From Lachnospiraceae bacterium (lineage in GTDB: Bacteria > Bacillota > Clostridia > Lachnospirales > Lachnospiraceae): a DNA stretch of 64,000 nucleotides. Position numbers and translations under genes: made by a program. The notes under the pieces are model-generated. The model saw only the letters and a program-made list of their open reading frames with translations, was not told where the DNA came from and searched no databases. Positions within the stretch are counted from its first letter, which is position 1, and the number at the start of each line of letters is the position of its first letter. The stretch is from the NCBI GenBank assembly GCA_021771695.1, contig JAETON010000007.1, positions 1 to 64,000 on the forward strand. Reading direction: 5' to 3'. Positions 1-6,631 of the stretch are shown here, piece after piece.

Positions 1-283
1 TATTTTGGCTAAGGAATATTTTTTTGCGCTCTAAAAAGACTTTCATCATGCGGTATCCCGGACGGCCTTCGTATTCGTGATAAATATCCAGTATGACTTG
101 TTTGACTGCCTCTTTGTGCTGATGATAGCGTGCTTTTCAATTTTTTCGGTAATTATAATATGCATTGGGACAGATCCTCATTTTTCTTAAGAGCCATCTT
201 AATCCAAAATCTGTCCTGTATTCATCAATAAACTGATACTGGTCTAAACGATTTCCTTTGCGAAGAATGCGGCGGTTTTTTTT
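1..283 (-). pseudogene. IS3-family transposase OrfB (integrase), partial, with in-frame stop
   Basis: The -1 frame relative to OrfA continues from the A8 run through RILRKGNRLDQYQF, IDEYRTDFGLRWLLRKM and RICPNAYYNYRKN. A TGA at 137-139 (minus strand) interrupts it, and the same frame then resumes KARYHQHKEAVKQVILDIYH and EYEGRPGYRMMKVFLERKK to the window edge. This is the N-terminal part of an IS3/IS150-type OrfB, before the rve DDE domain. The stop looks like a single CGA/AGA-to-TGA change because the frame is otherwise preserved. The catalytic domain is outside the window. Confidence 0.75.
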
Positions 284-537
284 AAGAAATCAATTTCCTT
301 TTTCGCTTCTGCCAGCTGCTGGCGAAGAAGCCGGTTTTCCTCATAGAGTTCCTTTTGGTCCTGTTTTTCTGGATTAGATCTGCATTCTTCTTCAAACCGT
401 TTGATCCAGCTTCGAACGGTTCCTTCGCCCAGATTGTATTCTTTATTGACACTACTGATGGTACGTCCTTCCTCAAGAACAAGACGTACGATCATTTCCC
501 GAAATTCTGGTTCATAAACTTTGTGAACATTTGCCAT
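244..537 (-). CDS. IS3-family transposase OrfA (DNA-binding subunit)
   Basis: The 97-residue protein starts MANVHKVYEPEFRE and matches the transposase_8/IS3 OrfA pattern. An N-terminal helix-turn-helix (ISSVNKEYNLGEGTVRSWIKRF) binds the terminal repeats, and a C-terminal leucine-zipper-like helix (ENRLLRQQLAEAKKEIDFLKK) dimerises it. I chose the ATG at 537 because TGGAGG lies about 9 bases upstream; an in-frame ATG at 552 lacks such a site. The frame ends at 244, where orfB overlaps in the -1 frame. Confidence 0.8.
   Translation of the reverse strand: MANVHKVYEPEFREMIVRLVLEEGRTISSVNKEYNLGEGTVRSWIKRFEEECRSNPEKQDQKELYEENRLLRQQLAEAKKEIDFLKKTAAFFAKEIV
276..283 (-). other. Candidate -1 programmed frameshift site (A8 run) in the IS element
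   Basis: The minus strand carries eight consecutive A residues inside the OrfA/OrfB overlap (TTCTTAAAAAAAACC). Slipping back one base there leaves the OrfA frame and enters the OrfB frame, the normal way IS3-family elements make the OrfAB transposase. This is inferred from position and frame. Confidence 0.6.
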
Positions 538-594
538 GTGTAATACCTCCACTTTCTTAATTATTATAACTTATCCAGTGTTAGTGTTACAATT

Positions 595-1293
595 TTAATT
601 TACCAAATCAGTTCGTGAGGAACCATAGGGCATAGTAATGTTATGAGTAGGTGTTTTTAAAGATTTTACTGGAATCTTAATGTAAAATTTTTTGGAAATT
701 TTTATTTTCTTATTACTTGTGTAGGCGTGAACCGTAACAGTTCCTTTTCTTAATGGAGTAATGACACCTGTCTTATTGACTTTTGCAATTTTAGGATTAC
801 TACTTTTAAAAGTTAAAGAGTAAATAGAGGCTTTGAAAGGTGTCAGAGAAAGCTTCCATTTATATTTATTAGGATATTTTATCGTTGTTGCAGAAAATAA
901 TTTGTTGCAGGATATTGATTTGATTTTTATTTCTTGAAAAAACTTTAATCCGAATAGTTTTTTGGGATAATATTTTTCTTTTTTATATAATGTGTTAATT
1001 TTGTGTGTCCTTTTTCTTCGGATAGACGGTCCCTTTGTAAGTAATACAGGCAATTTTTGGATTTGAAAATTTCCATGATGTCTTGTATTTCTTTTTATTT
1101 AGTTTAGAAGAATATGTAACGGTAATTTTTCCATTGCTTTTTAAAGGGGCTTTTAGTGTTTTGGAAGAGACATTTGAAAAATAAATTTTATTTTCTTATT
1201 CTTTGCAAAAATATCTTGTGCGGAGGGGATAATTATAGAAATCATCAGAAACATTATGAAAAGAGAGCGGATGATTTTTTTAAATAGTTTCAT
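595..1293 (-). pseudogene. Frameshifted secreted protein with Big_2-like domains
   Basis: A signal peptide starts at the ATG at 1293 (MKLFKKIIRSLFIMFLM... ending SAQDIFA). Its frame stops after about 45 residues. A second frame then carries KAPLKSNGKITVTYSS and KTSWKFSNPKIACITYKG, and a third carries FKSSNPKIAKVNKTGVITPL plus KGTVTVHAYTS. All three pieces have the 'S.NP.IA.V...G.I' grammar of Big_2 bacterial Ig-like domains, so this is one ancestral gene broken by at least two frameshifts. The open frame ends at 595, four bases from the probable IS end at 591, so the IS probably also truncated it. Confidence 0.7.
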
Positions 1294-1333
1294 TGATAGT
1301 GACCTACTTTCTAAATAAATTAAAAACAAATAT

Positions 1334-1362
1334 ATTATAGGACTAATATGGGGAAAATACAA
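1334..1362 (-). promoter_or_regulatory. Sigma-A promoter of the Big_2 pseudogene
   Basis: On the minus strand a -35 TTGTAT (1362-1357) and a perfect -10 TATAAT (1339-1334) are separated by 17 bases. They lie about 40 bases upstream of the signal-peptide ATG at 1293, so the promoter survives although the gene is broken. Confidence 0.65.
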
Positions 1363-1380
1363 GATTTGAATGATAGGGAA

Positions 1381-1409
1381 TTAACATATTTGAAAATATA
1401 TGATATACT
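1381..1409 (+). promoter_or_regulatory. Sigma-A promoter with extended -10 heading the glycopolymer locus
   Basis: TTAACA (1381-1386), a 17-base spacer and TATACT (1404-1409), preceded by TGA at 1401-1403, give an extended -10 promoter. It lies 30 bases upstream of the start at 1439, and no comparably good promoter was found again until 16907, so it may drive much of the locus. Confidence 0.65.
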
Positions 1410-1438
1410 TTTGTAAAAATAATGAGTGGAGAAATAAA

Positions 1439-2653
1439 ATGCAGATATATAACAAGCGGCAGTTTTTAGCAGAACATATTTTTTATTTGGGAACCATTTT
1501 ATATATGGCCTATTATTTTTTGTATATAAGTTTTTATTGGTACATAGAAAAAGATCCATTGCAGCAGTTGCCGATACAAAGATTATTTTATGCTGGGATG
1601 ATATGTTTTCTTGTGAAAATCATTTTGACAAAATATCAATGGAAAGAAGTGATTGTCGGGATTGCAGGAGCAGTAGTAATGTATGTGTGTTGGAAGTCAT
1701 CAGGAGGAATTGATTATCCAGCAAATTATTTGATTCTTTTCGCTATGAAAGATGTTAATTTAAAAAAGACGATGAAAGCAGCTTTTTGTAGTGCATTTAT
1801 GGCTTTATGCTATGGATTTACATGGTTTTTAGTAAATGCACCAGATAAACTAACCACTGTAAAAGATTATGGCAGGGGAATCGTTGAGACAAGATTTAAA
1901 TTTTGTACTTGGCATGCCAATACAATTCATTTAATGATTCTTATTTTAATTTTGTGTTTTTTATATGCATATTATAAAAAATGTAAATGGTGGGTATTTT
2001 TAGCTCTTTTTCATTTTAATTATGAGTTTTTCGTTTTGACAAAATCACGTACAAGTTTTTATTGTGGAGCAGCAGCAATTATAGCATTTGCTGTTTTACG
2101 GTATTTTCGAGACATATTTAAATCATGGATTATGATGTTACTGTTTCAGATTGGAAATGCAGCAGGAATTTTTCTTTCTATATACTATGGGTTATATGCG
2201 GATGTTACATCGCCAAACTTTATGAGATTGGATGCATTTATTACAGGAAGATTAAGTGTAGCAAGGCAGTGTTACTTAGATAGTGGAATTCCGTTGTTTG
2301 GAAGTAATATTGGTGGAAAAGTATGTGGATATGGGATTTATATGCAGGCAAATGATGGCTATGTAACGGAGTTGGGAATCGTAAGGACACTTTTAGAATA
2401 TGGACCGATTGTTTTTGTTATTTTATGTGCAGCATTATTTGCAGCAATATGGATTTTACATAAAAAAGGTTATTACGGTGCAATGATTTTATTGGAAGTG
2501 GGATTTGTGGCTTGTGCAGTAGAAGCTTATTTCCCAGCGGCATATAATCTAAAAGCCTTTGTTTTGGGACTGGCATTTTATCAATTTTTTCAGATATTTC
2601 AGAAAGAAAAGAAGAAAACTCGAAGGGAATTAAAAGATGAAGCGGCGGTGTAG
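1439..2653 (+). CDS. Wzy/O-antigen-polymerase-like membrane protein
   Basis: The 404-residue protein is almost entirely hydrophobic, with about ten membrane segments, a small cytoplasmic K/R-rich tail (QKEKKKTRRELKDEAAV) and the segment VLTKSRTSFYCG, which resembles the 'SRT' region of O-antigen polymerase/ligase families. Such proteins join lipid-linked repeat units outside the membrane. It opens a glycosyltransferase-rich locus, which supports a polymer role, but no diagnostic catalytic motif is clear, so polymerase is an inference. The ATG at 1439 is preferred over one at 1400 because TGGAGA lies upstream and the earlier ATG falls within the promoter. Confidence 0.6.
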   Translation: MQIYNKRQFLAEHIFYLGTILYMAYYFLYISFYWYIEKDPLQQLPIQRLFYAGMICFLVKIILTKYQWKEVIVGIAGAVVMYVCWKSSGGIDYPANYLILFAMKDVNLKKTMKAAFCSAFMALCYGFTWFLVNAPDKLTTVKDYGRGIVETRFKFCTWHANTIHLMILILILCFLYAYYKKCKWWVFLALFHFNYEFFVLTKSRTSFYCGAAAIIAFAVLRYFRDIFKSWIMMLLFQIGNAAGIFLSIYYGLYADVTSPNFMRLDAFITGRLSVARQCYLDSGIPLFGSNIGGKVCGYGIYMQANDGYVTELGIVRTLLEYGPIVFVILCAALFAAIWILHKKGYYGAMILLEVGFVACAVEAYFPAAYNLKAFVLGLAFYQFFQIFQKEKKKTRRELKDEAAV

Positions 2654-2780
2654 ACTATTTAGTTTTGCTTTGTCGGCATGCTTTTCATTAAGTCTGATTG
2701 TTGCAGAAAGTTATGACCAATGGAACAGCTGGGAGAAAATTTTTCTGGGCAGAAAACAAGCTTCTTTGCGAGAAGGGTAG
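2637..2780 (+). pseudogene. N-terminal remnant of a DUF6020-type membrane protein
   Basis: A 47-codon frame overlaps the end of the preceding gene by 17 bases. It encodes MKRRCRLFSFALSACFSL, then SLIVAESYDQWNSWEKIFLG. This aligns with the start of the full-length protein at 3804 (MKRSSQVLITALISILFSA, CILIGQSYDSMGNWELILG), sharing MKR, the hydrophobic segment, the SYD motif and the W.LILG-like stretch. It then stops at a TAG and no further homologous sequence is seen before 2847. I read it as the leftover 5' end of a deleted or replaced paralogue; a functional short membrane peptide is less likely. Confidence 0.6.
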
Positions 2781-2846
2781 TAAAATAAAAGAAAACTAAA
2801 TTATAGATAAATGAAATGCAGTTTTAAGGTGAGGAAAGGAAAAATT

Positions 2847-3779
2847 ATGGATAAAATAGCAGTATTAGTTCCTTGTTATAATGAGGAAAAAACGATAGAG
2901 AAAGTGGTTAATGATTGGAAAAGAGAGTTGCCAGAGGCGGTAATTTATGTTTATGACAATAATTCAACAGATAATACATCTGAGGTGGCTGAGAAGGCAG
3001 GAGCAATAGTGCGGCATGAATATCAACAGGGAAAAGGAAATGTAATCCGCAGGATGTTTCGTGAGATAGAAGCTCAATGTTATATTATGATTGACGGAGA
3101 TGATACATATCCAGCAGAATTTGGAAAAGAAATGGTTGTAAAAGTTTTAGAAAGAGATGTTGATATGGTTGTGGGAGATCGATTATCTTCTACATATTTT
3201 GAAGAAAATAAGAGACCGTTTCATAATTTTGGGAATAGTTTAGTAAGAGAGTCTATTAATCGTTTATTTAAAAGTAATATAAGAGATATTATGACAGGAT
3301 ATCGAGCATTTAGTTATCGATTTGTAAAGACATTTCCTGTTTTGTCTAAAGGATTTGAAATTGAAACAGAAATGAGTATTCATGCGGTAGATAAAAATAT
3401 GCTGGTAGAAAATGTGATTATCGAATATAGGGATCGACCAGATGGAAGTGAATCAAAACTAAATACATATTCCGATGGATTTAAAGTCATTAAAACAATT
3501 GTAAAATTATATAAGAATTATAAGCCTTTAAACTTTTTTGGAACATTAGCATTACTGCTATTATTAATATCTGCAGCAATGTTTATCCCGGTATTAGCAA
3601 CATATATAAAAACTGGGATGGTTCCAAACTTTCCTACATTAATTGTGAGTGGATTTATAGCTTTAGCTGCCATACAGTCATTTTTTGCAGGATTAGTTTT
3701 GACTACAATTGTAGAAAAAAGTAAGCAGGACTTTGAATTTAAATTACAGACAATTCAACAATTCTGTAATAGAAAATAG
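2847..3779 (+). CDS. Family 2 glycosyltransferase with C-terminal membrane anchor (polyprenyl-phosphate glycosyltransferase type)
   Basis: The 310-residue protein has a GT-A fold signature: VLVPCYNEEKTIEKVV at the N-terminus, YDNNSTDNT, the QGKGNVIRRMF segment and the metal-binding IDGDDTYP. MTGYRAFS and GFEIETEMSIHA follow, as in dolichyl/polyprenyl-phosphate glucosyl- or mannosyltransferases. Two C-terminal membrane helices (about 232-252 and 268-292) anchor it. It probably makes a lipid-phosphate sugar used by GT-C type membrane enzymes, and the next gene could be such a partner. The ATG at 2847 has GGAAAGG upstream; an earlier in-frame ATG at 2811 lacks one. Confidence 0.75.
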   Translation: MDKIAVLVPCYNEEKTIEKVVNDWKRELPEAVIYVYDNNSTDNTSEVAEKAGAIVRHEYQQGKGNVIRRMFREIEAQCYIMIDGDDTYPAEFGKEMVVKVLERDVDMVVGDRLSSTYFEENKRPFHNFGNSLVRESINRLFKSNIRDIMTGYRAFSYRFVKTFPVLSKGFEIETEMSIHAVDKNMLVENVIIEYRDRPDGSESKLNTYSDGFKVIKTIVKLYKNYKPLNFFGTLALLLLLISAAMFIPVLATYIKTGMVPNFPTLIVSGFIALAAIQSFFAGLVLTTIVEKSKQDFEFKLQTIQQFCNRK

Positions 3780-3803
3780 TAATTAAGCAATAGGTGGATT
3801 ATA

Positions 3804-5447
3804 ATGAAAAGATCATCACAAGTTTTAATAACAGCTTTAATTTCCATTTTATTTTCGGCATGTATATTGATTGGGCAAAGTTATGATAGCATGGGAAACT
3901 GGGAGTTGATTTTGGGTAGCTCTAGAAGAGTTGTTATATCAGGAATTAAATTTGGGGGTATGGCGTTTATAGCCTTTGGTGCTTTAAATTTTTTATATGG
4001 GCGGTTAGAAAAATATAAACTGAGGGAAAAGACAGATTATAAAATAAATGAAATCATTTTTGAACATCATCCGGTTTTTTGCCCATGGATAATCATTGCT
4101 ATTGCATGGCTTCCAAATTATATAATTTATTTTCCAGGATGCATGACAGCGGATGCTATGAAACAGTTAGAACAGTTTTTAACGGGACAGTTTACAAATC
4201 ATCATCCAATTTTTACTACATTAATAGAAGGTTTTTTTGTTTCAATTGGAAGAAAAGCAGGTAATATGGAATTGGGGATAGCTCTGTATTTGGGAATAAT
4301 GTTAATGGCAATATCACTGATTTTTGCTCAAGGTTTTCATTGGATGTATAAGCATAATGTGTCTTATAAAATTCGCTGGATTGGTTTAACATTTTTTTGT
4401 ATTTTTCCGATATGGTCAGCTTATGCTAGAACTTTAGTGAAAGATATCTTATATTATCCTGTTTTTTATATATTTGTATTAATGATTTTTGATGCAGTTA
4501 TAGAAGAGGACATTTTTTTTCGAGATAAAAGGAAAGCAGCTAAGCTTTTGTTAGTTAGTATTATCTTGTGTTTAATGCGTCATAATGGAATCTACGTTAC
4601 ACTGGGTACATTTTTGGGAATGACAGTATTTTGTAAAAAATATAGAAGGCAATGCTTTATGTTTTTTGTTATTATGTTCTTATTTTGGAAGTGTTATGGA
4701 AGTGTTATATCAATTTGCGGGGTTGAGCCTGGAGGAAAACAAGAAATGCTTTCTATTCCATTTCAGCAGACTGCAAGATATTTAAAATATCATGGAAAAG
4801 AAGTGACACAGGAAGAACAGCAAGTGATTAATAATGTTTTGGATTATAGAAATATAGCTAAGAATTATAATCCAAATTTATCAGATCCTGTGAAGGATAC
4901 TTATAAGAAAAAGGACAAATATTTAAGTGATTATTTTAAGGTATGGTGGAAACAATTAAAAAAACATCCGGGAACTTATATTCAAGCCACATTGAACGGA
5001 ACTTATGGATATTATTCATACAAAGAAGAAGTTAAGAATCCATATGGATATTATAAACAGCCGGTTTGTTTTATTCCATATCAAAAAAAGTATAGTATAA
5101 GATTTAATGACAGCTTTAGAAAACAACGTGTAATATTTGAAAAAGTATTACACAAGACATTTAATATTAAAATTTTGAGAATTTTGCTTCAACCGGCATT
5201 TTATAATTGGATTTATATTGTTTTATTAGGTTTTTTTGTACAAAGTAGAAGAATGCGGAAATATTGGATAGTATTTATACCATTTATAGTTTCGTTTTTG
5301 TTATGTATTGCGTCGCCTGTGAATGGCGATACACGTTATATGCTGCCATTGAGTTGCACGTGGATACTTTATTTAGCTTTTATAAGTAATCGATTGGAAG
5401 AAGAGCAACTAGAAATTGTTAAAAGAAAGGAGAAGATTGGTGTATAA
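3804..5447 (+). CDS. Polytopic membrane protein, DUF6020-like (possible GT-C glycosyltransferase)
   Basis: The 547-residue protein has about twelve membrane segments. After the second or third lies a long conserved loop, YFPGCMTADAMKQLEQFL followed by TNHHPIFTTLIEG, which I associate with the DUF6020 family. Acidic and histidine residues in the first large loop and a big soluble loop (about 310-440) recall GT-C enzymes that use lipid-phosphate sugars. The upstream GT2 is of the type that makes such donors, so the pair may add side sugars outside the membrane; this is inference. RBS AGGTGG precedes the ATG. A truncated paralogue lies at 2637. Confidence 0.55.
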   Translation: MKRSSQVLITALISILFSACILIGQSYDSMGNWELILGSSRRVVISGIKFGGMAFIAFGALNFLYGRLEKYKLREKTDYKINEIIFEHHPVFCPWIIIAIAWLPNYIIYFPGCMTADAMKQLEQFLTGQFTNHHPIFTTLIEGFFVSIGRKAGNMELGIALYLGIMLMAISLIFAQGFHWMYKHNVSYKIRWIGLTFFCIFPIWSAYARTLVKDILYYPVFYIFVLMIFDAVIEEDIFFRDKRKAAKLLLVSIILCLMRHNGIYVTLGTFLGMTVFCKKYRRQCFMFFVIMFLFWKCYGSVISICGVEPGGKQEMLSIPFQQTARYLKYHGKEVTQEEQQVINNVLDYRNIAKNYNPNLSDPVKDTYKKKDKYLSDYFKVWWKQLKKHPGTYIQATLNGTYGYYSYKEEVKNPYGYYKQPVCFIPYQKKYSIRFNDSFRKQRVIFEKVLHKTFNIKILRILLQPAFYNWIYIVLLGFFVQSRRMRKYWIVFIPFIVSFLLCIASPVNGDTRYMLPLSCTWILYLAFISNRLEEEQLEIVKRKEKIGV

Positions 5448-5471
5448 TTGTGTGCATCATGTTAGTGGGTT

Positions 5472-6557
5472 ATGAAGTTTACGAAAGAGGATACTTTATG
5501 TATGAAAGGAATTGCCATTTTAATTATGCTTTTTCATCATAACTATCTTGGTCCAGAACGTTGGCTAGATTCAGCAATTAATTTTTTTCCGTTGCCAGAG
5601 GCAAAAGTTATTTATATTGCACAGTTTTTTAAAATATGCGTGGGTATGTTTGTGTTTCTTACAGGGTATGGGATGTTTATATCAGCAAAAGAGAAAGTAA
5701 AAAATGATATAGATATGAGAAGATATATTTTGAATCGGTATTTGACATTGATGCTGGGATATATATTTATTTTTATATTGATTCAAATATTGTCGATACC
5801 TACAGGACGTTTTACCAAAATATATGGAGATGGTTTGTATTCGATTGTATATTGTTTTATTGATTGTATTGGGTTGGCACATTTATTAGGAACACCTATA
5901 TTTTGTGCAACCTGGTGGTATATGAGTATGGCAACACTTCTAATTTTCTCATTTCCTTTCTTTTTTAAAGCTTTAAAAAAATATCAGGGGATTTTATTAA
6001 TTTTAACTGTTTGTTTTCCAATTGCAATTAAGCTGCCGTATTCAGAGTTTATAAGATGGATGTTTTGTTATTGCTTAGGAATGTATTGTGCGGAGCATAA
6101 TTTGCTGGCGAGATGTAAAGAAAAATACGAGAATAATTCTATAATAAAAAAAATAGGTATTTTCATTATTATGTTTATGGCATTATTACTTATTATAAAA
6201 TTTCGTCAGAGTGATGGCTTTAAAATCAAACTTTTATATTTGTGGGAAGGATTGGCACCAGCTTATGTTATTTTAATAAGTTATTTATTTCTAATGCGAT
6301 TTAAAATTTTAGTTATTGTTTTAAAATTTTTAGGTAAACATTCGATGAATATGTTTTTGACACATACATTTTTTAGGGCGGTTTATTTTCATGATTTTAT
6401 ATATTCATTTTATTATGCATGGATAGATTATTTGGTTTTACTAGGAATATCAGTGCTTTGCTCATTAAGCATAGAAGCAGTAAAAAAAGTAATAAATTTT
6501 AATGATTTGTCCTTGAAAGTTAGAAAAATTGTATTTCAAAAGTTAAGGTTAGAATAA
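5472..6557 (+). CDS. Acyltransferase family 3 membrane protein
   Basis: The 361-residue protein begins with the family signature TLCMKGIAILIMLFHHNY, in which the hydrophobic segment ends in the HH pair used for acyl transfer. About ten membrane helices follow, with FLTGYGMF and late GKHSMNMFLTHT, both typical of Acyl_transf_3. These enzymes O-acetylate surface polysaccharides. A second family member at 15801 suggests two modification positions. The start has only a weak ribosome site (GTGGG). Confidence 0.8.
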   Translation: MKFTKEDTLCMKGIAILIMLFHHNYLGPERWLDSAINFFPLPEAKVIYIAQFFKICVGMFVFLTGYGMFISAKEKVKNDIDMRRYILNRYLTLMLGYIFIFILIQILSIPTGRFTKIYGDGLYSIVYCFIDCIGLAHLLGTPIFCATWWYMSMATLLIFSFPFFFKALKKYQGILLILTVCFPIAIKLPYSEFIRWMFCYCLGMYCAEHNLLARCKEKYENNSIIKKIGIFIIMFMALLLIIKFRQSDGFKIKLLYLWEGLAPAYVILISYLFLMRFKILVIVLKFLGKHSMNMFLTHTFFRAVYFHDFIYSFYYAWIDYLVLLGISVLCSLSIEAVKKVINFNDLSLKVRKIVFQKLRLE

Positions 6558-6631
6558 AATGGTGTAAATTGCAATTATATAGTCAGCATGTTAAACTAGC
6601 TGTGAAACATGGAAAGGAAACAGGAAAATAT

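Larger units (their letters stand above)
1..591 (-). mobile_element. IS3-family insertion sequence, cut by the window edge
   Basis: Two overlapping minus-strand frames have the orfA/orfB organisation of IS3-family elements: a helix-turn-helix plus leucine-zipper OrfA, then a -1 frame OrfB beginning with the typical FIDEYR and WLLRKM segments. The likely 5' end is near 591, where the minus strand begins TGTAACACTAACACTGG, a TG-start terminal repeat typical of IS3 members. The other end lies beyond base 1, so neither the paired repeat nor a target duplication can be checked. An in-frame stop in orfB (137-139) suggests the copy is inactive. Confidence 0.8.
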
